Source: CAJWGI01 sp036011785 (lineage in GTDB: Bacteria > Chloroflexota > Anaerolineae > Anaerolineales > UBA11657). From it: a stretch of DNA of 5,051 nucleotides. Below, piece by piece: positions 1 to 4,552 of the stretch (position 1 is its first letter; each line of letters starts with the position of its first letter). A model generated the notes under the pieces. The model saw nothing but the letters and a program-made list of their open reading frames with translations, was not told where the DNA came from and ran no database searches. The stretch spans positions 1 through 5,051 of the forward strand of contig DASCOB010000228.1 in the NCBI GenBank assembly GCA_036011785.1. Direction: 5' to 3'. The translations under genes and the position numbers were made by a program.

Positions 1-898
1 CACCGACACTGCCCAGCGCGAACTGCAGGATGCTGGCAGCCTTCCGCTCGAGAACCTGCGCAAACTCGTACTTGGTTGTTAGCCGCTCGCCGGTTGCAAT
101 CGGGATGGAAGTCATGGCAGCAACGCGCGCCATCGCATCTACATTTGCGGGCGGCACCGGCTCTTCCAGCCAGAGCGGGTCATACTTTTCCAACCGGCGC
201 GCCAACTGAATGGCGGCAGCCGGGGTCATCTGCCCGTGGGCGCCGACAAGCAAATCGCACTTGTCCCCTACGGCCTCACGTATTTTCCGCAAGAAATGTT
301 CCGTACGGTGCTGCGCCTCTAGTGATAGGTGCCGTGGATCGAAGGCACTGTACGACCCGAGTGGATCCAATTTCAGGGCGGTGAAACCCTGTCGCACGTA
401 TGTACTTGCGCATTCCGCGGCCATGTCCGCATCAGTGTAGACGCTTTTCTCATCGCCCTGCGGATAATTACTTATCGTTGGGGAATCCTCCGGCTTCTCC
501 GGGTAAATGTATGTGTACGATCGCAGCCTTTCGCGCACTCTCCCGCCGAGCAAATCGGCGACAGGCTTTCCCAGTTCCTTGCCGATGATATCCCAGCAGG
601 CCATTTCAATCCCGCTGAGCACGCCCATTAGAGAGATATCCGGTCGCTGCGTGTAACCGCTGGAGAAGATTACGCGCCATAGCCGCTCTATCCTAAACGG
701 GTTCGCCCCAAGCACGTATCTATTACACACGTCAGCAATCATGTGCTCCACGGTATGCGGGTGAAATGGAACCGAGTATACCTCCCCGTACCCAGCAACC
801 CCACTGTCGGTAGTTAACTTGACAAATATCCAGTAGATCCCCCCGTGGTGCGGCGCCGGATTCGCAACCACAAAGGTCTGGTAATCAGCAATTTTCAT
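1..898 (-). CDS. Mandelate racemase/muconate lactonizing enzyme family protein (sugar-acid dehydratase-like), C-terminus outside window
   Basis: Enolase-superfamily enzyme, probably a cytoplasmic acid-sugar dehydratase or isomerase. The reading frame stays open from the ATG at 898-896 to the left edge and gives 299 residues of a protein usually near 380-400. Residues 1-125 match the N-terminal capping domain (GVAGYGE at 33-39, SGIEMACWDIIGKELGKP at 95-112, LLGGRVR at 116-122). The barrel domain begins near 126: LKLD at 175-178 on the strand that usually carries the catalytic Lys motif, VGAHGQ at 218-223, WLEEPVPP at 243-250 and ATGERL at 268-273. Compared from memory with E. coli galactonate dehydratase, E245 and E271 take the second and third metal-ligand positions with exact 26-residue spacing and H221 takes the catalytic His position. 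The first ligand position is G219 instead of Asp, and the usual ILQPD reads ILQFA (290-294). The start is supported by GGGAG nine bases upstream. The substrate cannot be named. It is divergent from pfkA. Confidence 0.9.
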   Translation of the reverse strand, partial: MKIADYQTFVVANPAPHHGGIYWIFVKLTTDSGVAGYGEVYSVPFHPHTVEHMIADVCNRYVLGANPFRIERLWRVIFSSGYTQRPDISLMGVLSGIEMACWDIIGKELGKPVADLLGGRVRERLRSYTYIYPEKPEDSPTISNYPQGDEKSVYTDADMAAECASTYVRQGFTALKLDPLGSYSAFDPRHLSLEAQHRTEHFLRKIREAVGDKCDLLVGAHGQMTPAAAIQLARRLEKYDPLWLEEPVPPANVDAMARVAAMTSIPIATGERLTTKYEFAQVLERKAASILQFALGSVG

Positions 899-907
899 AG
901 ATGTTTG

Positions 908-912
908 CTCCC
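908..912 (-). promoter_or_regulatory. Ribosome binding site of the dehydratase-like gene
   Basis: GGGAG on the minus strand lies nine bases before the ATG at 898. It is a good Shine-Dalgarno match at good spacing and settles this start codon. The base next to it upstream (913) is the first base of an inverted repeat, so the site could be partly masked in the mRNA. Confidence 0.7.
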
Positions 913-932
913 GAATCCCGCCGCGCGGATTC
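913..932 (-). promoter_or_regulatory. Hairpin in the leader of the dehydratase-like gene, touching its ribosome binding site
   Basis: GAATCC (913-918) and GGATTC (927-932) form a perfect 6-bp inverted repeat around an 8-base GC-rich loop. If transcribed from the minus strand, the hairpin would end directly against the GGGAG ribosome binding site. It could tune translation or be part of a protein-binding site. Only the symmetry is seen; the function is inferred. Confidence 0.35.
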
Positions 933-1017
933 TTGCTGCTGAGCCCAACCGGACTCTAGAGGTAATTTCTTCTTGAAGCCAATCACTTTAGCGGAGCACA
1001 AACGTCGAAGGCGCGAC

Positions 1018-1045
1018 ACGCACCGTTTCTCCTACGCAACGTTTC
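1018..1045. repeat. Two 12-bp direct repeats, possible regulator operator
   Basis: ACGCACCGTTTC (1018-1029) and ACGCAACGTTTC (1034-1045) agree at 11 of 12 bases and start 16 bases apart. The second copy centres on the palindrome AACGTT (1038-1043), extending to CGcAACGTTtCG with one mismatched pair. A central CG in such a symmetry resembles operators of LacI-family sugar regulators. Lying between a sugar-acid enzyme gene and a glycolytic gene, this could be a regulator-binding site, but no regulator gene is in the window. Confidence 0.35.
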
Positions 1046-1169
1046 GCACCACGGGGACTTTCATGGCTACATCCACTCCGCCGCAAATTAGATTGCACAC
1101 GTAATTATCAATGCCACTCAGAGAAAAGTCAATCGCGGAGCAGCTGCCTGTCCGCTGCAGCGCCGCCGC

Positions 1170-1196
1170 AATCTCGCGATTAATGAGAGAGAGATT
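1170..1196. repeat. Short inverted repeat upstream of the pfkA promoter
   Basis: AATCTC (1170-1175) is the exact reverse complement of GAGATT (1191-1196), separated by 15 bases that include a GA-rich run. An alternative smaller pairing, AATC/GATT (1170-1173 with 1178-1181), uses the same left arm. It ends 18 bases before the -35 element of the predicted pfkA promoter. It may be an operator or may be chance. Confidence 0.25.
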
Positions 1197-1213
1197 TTAA
1201 GGGATTGTTCCCC

Positions 1214-1241
1214 TTGTCTGCACCCTCCACTCAGATACAAT
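1214..1241 (+). promoter_or_regulatory. Predicted sigma70-type promoter for pfkA
   Basis: TTGTCT (1214-1219, 4 of 6 to consensus), a 16-base spacer and TACAAT (1236-1241, 5 of 6). The expected transcription start, about 7 bases past the -10 element, falls on or beside the ATG at 1248. It is the best promoter seen upstream of pfkA on the plus strand. Confidence 0.55.
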
Positions 1242-1247
1242 ATGGGG

Positions 1248-1301
1248 ATGTGGAATGAAATTCAAGGCGCCGTAAAACATCCCGGGCAACGGCAGCAATG
1301 A
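1248..1301 (+). CDS. Possible 17-codon leader peptide ORF overlapping the pfkA start
   Basis: ATG at 1248 opens a frame encoding MWNEIQGAVKHPGQRQQ and stops with TGA at 1299-1301, so stop and pfkA start share the bases ATGA (1298-1301). The predicted promoter would place the transcript start at about 1248, so this ORF could be translated from a leaderless mRNA. PfkA itself has no clear Shine-Dalgarno sequence upstream (the bases just before its ATG read acggcagca), and termination-reinitiation at the ATGA overlap could supply its translation. The peptide matches no family I recognise and has no run of a single amino acid as in classical attenuator leaders. An in-frame ATG at 1242 lies upstream of the predicted transcript start. 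This could be chance, since short open frames are common. Confidence 0.3.
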   Translation: MWNEIQGAVKHPGQRQQ

Positions 1302-2386
1302 GCCGCATAGGCATCCTCACCGGCGGCGGCGACGCGCCCGGCCTGAACGCGGTCATCCGCGCGGTAGTGCACACAGCGAAGAAAGAATTCGATCTGGAGG
1401 TGCTCGGGTTGCAAAACGGCTTTGATGGTCTGGTGGAACCAGAGAGCGTGCGTGTGCTCAGCCGGTCCGAGGTGCGCGGGATTCTCTCCCACGGCGGCAC
1501 CATTCTGGGCGCAGCCAACCGAGGGAACCCTTTTGCCCGCAAGATGATTGTGGACGGGCGGGAGGAAGTCAGAGACGTGTCCGCGCAGGCGCTGCGCAAC
1601 ATCGAGCAATTGAAACTCGATAGCCTAATCGTGGTCGGTGGAGACGGCACGCTGCGCATTAGCAAGGAGCTGTGCGACCGTGGCGCGCCAATTATCGGCA
1701 TCCCGAAAACGATCGACAACGACATGGGCGGCACCGACCAGACCTTCGGCTTCTCAACCGCCATGCGCACGGCGACCGAAGCCATCGACAAGCTGCACAC
1801 AACCGCCGAGAGCCACCACCGCGTGATGGTGCTGGAACTTATGGGGCGCGACGCAGGCTGGATAGCGCTGGCGGCCGGCATTTCCGGCGGCGCGGACGTG
1901 ATCCTGATTCCCGAAATACCGTTTGACCTGCCGCCGGTCATGCAGAGATTCCGAGCGCGGGCGAAGCGGGGAAGCTACTTCAGCATCATGGCCATTGCAG
2001 AGGGTGCGCGCCCGAAAGGCGGTCAGCAACAGTTTAAGATTCCAGCTCACGGATTGCACATTCCGCGTCTCGGCGGCATCGCCCAGCAGGTGGCCGATCA
2101 AATCCATGAGAAAGCAGGGGTGGAATCGCGCTGCACTGTGCTCGGACACCTGCAGCGCGGGGGTACTCCCACGCCCTTCGACCGCTGGTTGGCCACCCGT
2201 TACGGCGCTGCCGCCGTTCGGCTCGCCGCCGCGGGCGAACACGGCCTAATGGTCAACCTGCGCGGGCGTCACATCGGCTCGATACCGCTCGATGATGCGC
2301 TGGCGGAAACTCCCAAACTGGTCGATCCAGCCGGGGAGCTAGTTACAACCGCACGCGGAATGGGGATCGTCTTCGGAGACGAGTAG
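1298..2386 (+). CDS. pfkA: 6-phosphofructokinase, PFKA family (group III-like)
   Basis: Phosphorylates fructose 6-phosphate to fructose 1,6-bisphosphate in glycolysis, in the cytoplasm. The 362 residues cover the whole family. Visible in order: the nucleotide-binding loop GGGDAPGLNAVIRA (9-22), GGTILGAANRGNPF (66-79), GGDGT (114-118), the catalytic loop PKTIDND (136-142, D140 the expected catalytic base), GGTDQTFGFSTA (144-155), LMGRDAGWIAL (181-191) contacting the sugar phosphate, and HLQRGG with PFDR near the C-terminal side. G117 is the ATP-type residue, while K137 is typical of pyrophosphate enzymes and of actinobacterial group III ATP enzymes, so ATP is the likelier but not proven donor. 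ATG 1298 is the only usable start, because the frame closes upstream at TGA 1256-1258 with no ATG between. Translation signals are weak; see the leader ORF at 1248. A terminator-like hairpin follows the stop. Confidence 0.95.
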   Translation: MSRIGILTGGGDAPGLNAVIRAVVHTAKKEFDLEVLGLQNGFDGLVEPESVRVLSRSEVRGILSHGGTILGAANRGNPFARKMIVDGREEVRDVSAQALRNIEQLKLDSLIVVGGDGTLRISKELCDRGAPIIGIPKTIDNDMGGTDQTFGFSTAMRTATEAIDKLHTTAESHHRVMVLELMGRDAGWIALAAGISGGADVILIPEIPFDLPPVMQRFRARAKRGSYFSIMAIAEGARPKGGQQQFKIPAHGLHIPRLGGIAQQVADQIHEKAGVESRCTVLGHLQRGGTPTPFDRWLATRYGAAAVRLAAAGEHGLMVNLRGRHIGSIPLDDALAETPKLVDPAGELVTTARGMGIVFGDE

Positions 2387-2398
2387 CAGGGGCAAAAC

Positions 2399-2428
2399 AA
2401 AAGGCCGCCCGGTTCAGAGCGGCCCTTT
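2399..2428 (+). terminator. Intrinsic terminator after pfkA
   Basis: GGCCGC (2403-2408) pairs with GCGGCC (2419-2424) around a 10-base loop. An A tract precedes it (2396-2402, with one C earlier at 2394) and C-TTT follows. The stem begins about 16 bases after the pfkA stop. The T tract is short, so termination may be partial or helped by the larger structure just downstream. Confidence 0.65.
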
Positions 2429-2429
2429 G

Positions 2430-2481
2430 CCACGCCGGGGCTTGTCTCTCTATGTGAGACGGAGGGGCGCCCCGGCGCTGG
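2430..2481. repeat. Nested inverted repeat (large hairpin) after pfkA
   Basis: Outer arms CGCCGGGGC (2433-2441) and GCCCCGGCG (2469-2477) are perfect 9-bp complements. CCA/TGG extends them with one bulged base, if the pair at the base of the stem is counted. Inside, GTCTC (2444-2448) pairs with GAGAC (2456-2460) around a 7-base loop. The right arm lies in a local palindrome GGGGCGCCCC (2464-2473) that offers an alternative fold. There is no T tract after it on the plus strand. It could be a second termination structure, a stabilising 3' hairpin or a dispersed palindromic repeat. No function is assigned. Confidence 0.5.
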
Positions 2482-2619
2482 TCGTACTGTGACTAATCAT
2501 GGGCACCACCTCCCGTTGTGAAGAATAGCCGTGTCGCAATAAATGGCCGCGCAGGCCAACAATGTCATCATCATGCCAGACTGGAATCCGAAAGTCAACC
2601 CGGGCAGCAGCGCCACCGA
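2482..2619. other. Non-coding spacer before the lipoprotein promoter
   Basis: The lipoprotein reading frame is open back to the GTG at 2518. The encoded residues there are polar and unlike a protein start, and they would bury the signal peptide in the middle of the product. I see no RNA gene, ribosome binding site or repeat here. Confidence 0.5.
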
Positions 2620-2648
2620 TTGACCGTCGTCATGACTCCAGCCATAAT
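2620..2648 (+). promoter_or_regulatory. Strong sigma70-type promoter for the lipoprotein gene
   Basis: TTGACC (2620-2625, 5 of 6) and CATAAT (2643-2648, 5 of 6) are separated by exactly 17 bases, the optimal spacing. The transcript would begin around 2655-2656, which is the A of the lipoprotein ATG or the base before it. Both the promoter and the likely start argue against the upstream in-frame starts at 2518 (GTG) and 2632 (ATG). Confidence 0.65.
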
Positions 2649-2655
2649 TGCTACA

Positions 2656-3195
2656 ATGCCGCGCAGATTCACACTGTTAATCTTTTGTGGTCTGGCTGTT
2701 CTGGGAATGGTCGGATGCCAACGGGCCGAAGCACCGGCCGACGCCACACCCTTTGCGCTCCCGAACACCAGCACGCCTGCTGCCACGCTGGCTTCTGCAA
2801 CTGTTTCTCCGCTGTCCACCGCCACCGAAGAACCATGCGAGAACGACGCCGTCTTCATGGCCGATCTTACCATCCCGGATTATAGCGAAGTGATGCCCGG
2901 CGAACCCCTGCGCAAGTCCTGGCAGATTCGCAACACAGGCAGCTGCTCGTGGGGGCCCGGATACCACGTGGTTTTCAAAGAAGGCCACGCCATGACCGAG
3001 CGCCTGCAGCACGCGCTTTACCCCGCCCGACCGGAGACAAACGCCGTGGTACAAATTGATATGGCCGCGCCCGAGACTCCCGGAGATTATGAGGGCTTTT
3101 GGCGTCTATACGACCCGGACGGAAACATGTTTGGCCACAAGTTGTTTATAAAAATCGCTGTGGTCTCTGCCACTTCCACCCCCACTGCCCCGTAG
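2656..3195 (+). CDS. Lipoprotein with a single NBR1-like Ig domain
   Basis: A 179-residue predicted membrane-anchored exported protein. Residues 1-20 form a lipoprotein signal peptide: RR at 3-4, a hydrophobic core from 5 to 19, then MVGC with Cys21 as the lipidation site. Residues 22-60 are an Ala/Thr/Ser/Pro-rich linker. Residues 61-170 match the NBR1-type Ig-like domain: FMADLTIPD at 67-75, PGEPLRKSWQIRNTGSCSW at 81-99, APETPGDYEGFWRLYDPDG at 138-156, FG at 159-160 and a last strand LFIKIAVV at 163-170. Cys61 and Cys97 could form a disulfide. The tail is a short Ser/Thr/Pro stretch. Such domains occur in many Chloroflexota surface lipoproteins and probably bind other proteins or cell-surface polymers; the partner is unknown. 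ATG 2656 is chosen because it gives a signal peptide of normal length. No Shine-Dalgarno sequence is seen, and the promoter position suggests a leaderless mRNA. ATG 2632 (eight residues longer) is the alternative. Confidence 0.85.
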   Translation: MPRRFTLLIFCGLAVLGMVGCQRAEAPADATPFALPNTSTPAATLASATVSPLSTATEEPCENDAVFMADLTIPDYSEVMPGEPLRKSWQIRNTGSCSWGPGYHVVFKEGHAMTERLQHALYPARPETNAVVQIDMAAPETPGDYEGFWRLYDPDGNMFGHKLFIKIAVVSATSTPTAP

Positions 3196-3226
3196 TCCTG
3201 CAACAGGAAAAATCTGCCGGGCTACG
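3191..3226. repeat. Inverted repeat at the convergent gene junction
   Basis: CGTAG (3191-3195) and CTACG (3222-3226) are complementary and contain the stop codons of the lipoprotein gene and of ahcY respectively. Between them TCCTG (3196-3200) and CAGGA (3204-3208) form a small hairpin followed by AAAAA. Only 26 bases separate the two stop codons. Neither strand has a T tract after a stem, so this is not a convincing terminator, and transcripts from both genes may overlap here. Confidence 0.3.
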
Positions 3227-4481
3227 TGCCTTCCTCCCACGAGTTGAGGTACTTCTCCTGTTCCGCGGTGAGTGTGTCAATCTCCACGCCAATGGCCTCC
3301 AGCTTCAGGCGCGCGATGCGCCGGTCCACCTCTTCGGGCACAACATAGACTTCGTTGCCAAGGTCCTGGCTGTGGGCAAGCATGTATTCCGCGCTGAGCG
3401 CTTGGTTTGCGAAGCTCATGTCCATCACGCTGGCAGGATGCCCTTCAGCAGCGGCCAGATTAATCAACCGCCCATCGCCCAATAGATTGATTCGCCGCCC
3501 GTCCGGCAGCGTGAATTGCTCCACGAATTCGCGCACTCGGCGCACCTTACCTGCCGAGAGCTCCCGCAGCGCCGGTATATTGATTTCCACGTTGAAGTGA
3601 CCGGAATTAGAGACGATCGCGCCGTCCTTCATCACTTCCAGGTGATGCCGATCGATTACGTGTTTGTCGCCCGTCACCGTGCAAAAGAAATCACCCAACG
3701 GGGCCGCCTGTGTCAGTGGCATCACCCTGAATCCATCCATCACCGCCTCGAGCGCTGCTAGCGCAACCACCTCGGTCACAATCACGTTTGCGCCCATTCC
3801 GGCGGCGCGCTTCGCCAGCCCCTTTCCACACCAGCCGTAGCCGCAGACCACGAAGGTCTTCCCGGCCAGCAGAATGTTGGTGGCGCGCACGATGCCATCG
3901 AGCGTGCTCTGGCCGGTGCCATAACGGTTGTCGAAAAAGTGTTTAGTCATGGCGTCGTTGACGGCCATCACCGGAAACTTGAGCGCGCCGTCCCTGGCCA
4001 TAGCCTTCAACCGAATCACACCGGTGGTGGTTTCCTCGGTGCCGCCCACGATTTCACTCAATTGACCTACACGTTCTTTGTGCAGTGTGCTCACCAGGTC
4101 CGCTCCATCATCCATGGTGATTTGTGGATGATGGTCAAGGGCAGCGTTTAGGTGACTGTAATAGGTCTCGTTGTCCTCGCCCTTAATAGCGTAGACCGGA
4201 ATCTCGTCATGCACCACCAGCGATGCAGCCACATCATCCTGGGTGGAGAGCGGGTTGGACGCGCAGATGACCACATCCGCGCCGCCGGCCTGCAGGGTGC
4301 GCATAAGGTTCGCTGTCTCGGTGGTCACATGCAGGCAGGCGGCCATTTTCACCCCCTGCAACGGCCGTTCCTTTTCAAAACGCTCCCTTATCTGGCGCAG
4401 TACCGGCATCTCCTGCTCCGCCCATTCGATGTGGTGTCGACCGCCGGGGGCGAGGTCTACGTTTTTTATACCAAATTCCAT
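3222..4481 (-). CDS. ahcY: Adenosylhomocysteinase (S-adenosyl-L-homocysteine hydrolase)
   Basis: NAD-dependent cytoplasmic enzyme that reversibly splits S-adenosylhomocysteine into adenosine and homocysteine, relieving product inhibition of methyltransferases. At 419 residues it is the short archaeal/thermophile-like form, ending in a SWEEGT tail without the longer C-terminal extension of the eukaryotic type. Seen in order: LHVTTETANL (50-59), SNPLSTQDDVAASL (75-88), GGTEETTTGVIRL (146-158), VNDAMTKHFFDNRYGTGQS (174-192) with K180, D184 and N185 in the catalytic centre, the NAD-binding GYGWCGKG (214-221), TE (236-237) for the NAD ribose, and SNSGHFNVEI in the C-terminal half. After TEV the usual Asp/Asn-Pro is replaced by Val-Ala (239-240). 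ATG 4481 is chosen because AAAGGAG lies nine bases upstream and the protein then begins at the family's usual point. It follows a kinase gene 71 bp upstream on the same strand, probably in one operon. Confidence 0.97.
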   Translation of the reverse strand: MEFGIKNVDLAPGGRHHIEWAEQEMPVLRQIRERFEKERPLQGVKMAACLHVTTETANLMRTLQAGGADVVICASNPLSTQDDVAASLVVHDEIPVYAIKGEDNETYYSHLNAALDHHPQITMDDGADLVSTLHKERVGQLSEIVGGTEETTTGVIRLKAMARDGALKFPVMAVNDAMTKHFFDNRYGTGQSTLDGIVRATNILLAGKTFVVCGYGWCGKGLAKRAAGMGANVIVTEVVALAALEAVMDGFRVMPLTQAAPLGDFFCTVTGDKHVIDRHHLEVMKDGAIVSNSGHFNVEINIPALRELSAGKVRRVREFVEQFTLPDGRRINLLGDGRLINLAAAEGHPASVMDMSFANQALSAEYMLAHSQDLGNEVYVVPEEVDRRIARLKLEAIGVEIDTLTAEQEKYLNSWEEGT

Positions 4482-4490
4482 TTGATTTGT

Positions 4491-4497
4491 CTCCTTT
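4491..4497 (-). promoter_or_regulatory. Ribosome binding site of ahcY
   Basis: AAAGGAG on the minus strand, nine bases before the ATG at 4481. It is the strongest Shine-Dalgarno sequence in the window and decides against the in-frame ATG at 4523, which would add 14 residues and place this site inside the coding sequence. Confidence 0.85.
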
Positions 4498-4514
4498 GTG
4501 TCATCAGGTTTCGG

Positions 4515-4528
4515 ATTGAACATTGAAC
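4515..4528. repeat. Tandem 7-bp repeat in the kinase-ahcY spacer
   Basis: ATTGAAC occurs twice back to back (4515-4521 and 4522-4528), followed by AT, the start of a third copy. It lies in the 71-bp spacer between the kinase stop and the ahcY start, upstream of the ahcY ribosome binding site. I saw no clear internal promoter or terminator in this spacer. Confidence 0.4.
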
Positions 4529-4552
4529 ATTTCGTTAGATTCTCAGCTCTGA

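Larger units (their letters stand above)
899..1213. other. Divergent intergenic region between the dehydratase-like gene and pfkA
   Basis: About 315 bases without a convincing gene. It contains the dehydratase ribosome binding site and leader hairpin (908-932), an 8-bp palindrome CTCTAGAG (954-961), two 12-bp direct repeats (1018-1045) and an inverted repeat AATCTC/GAGATT (1170-1175 and 1191-1196). Only very short open frames exist, for example 13 codons from the ATG at 1063. I found no clear -35/-10 pair for the minus-strand gene and no tRNA-like fold. The region most likely carries regulation for one or both flanking genes. Confidence 0.6.

Noticed and set aside
76..631. Several plus-strand open frames at the left end
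   Set aside because: They lie opposite the enolase-superfamily gene, which reads continuously for 299 residues with clear family motifs. The plus-strand products are Arg-, Ala- and Ser-rich with no family resemblance.
1063..1104. 13-codon ORF with a GGGG-containing upstream stretch in the divergent region
   Set aside because: Too short, with no recognisable peptide and no good promoter in front. Such frames are expected by chance.
899..1213. A tRNA, riboswitch or other RNA gene in the long intergenic region
   Set aside because: No T-loop consensus, acceptor-stem pairing or recognisable aptamer core was found on either strand; only short isolated hairpins.
1231..1941. 236-codon open frame on the minus strand inside pfkA
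   Set aside because: It lies antisense to the fully motif-supported pfkA gene, is of low complexity (rich in Ser, Pro, Arg) and resembles no family. It is a shadow of GC-rich coding sequence.
1754..2242. 162-codon open frame on the minus strand inside pfkA
   Set aside because: Antisense shadow of pfkA without recognisable domains or a ribosome binding site.
2518..2655. GTG start at 2518 giving a 225-residue form of the lipoprotein
   Set aside because: It would place the signal peptide and lipobox 46 residues inside the protein and the gene's own strong promoter within the coding region. ATG 2656 is far better.
3196..3213. TCCTG-CAA-CAGGA hairpin followed by AAAAA as a terminator
   Set aside because: A plus-strand terminator needs T after the stem, not A. 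On the minus strand the T run comes before the stem, so the polarity is wrong for both genes.
4482..4523. ATG at 4523 as the ahcY start
   Set aside because: The added 14 residues are not family-like, and the strong AAAGGAG nine bases before ATG 4481 would fall inside the coding sequence.
3939..4526. Plus-strand open frames opposite ahcY
   Set aside because: ahcY is complete and strongly conserved on the other strand, so these are shadows.
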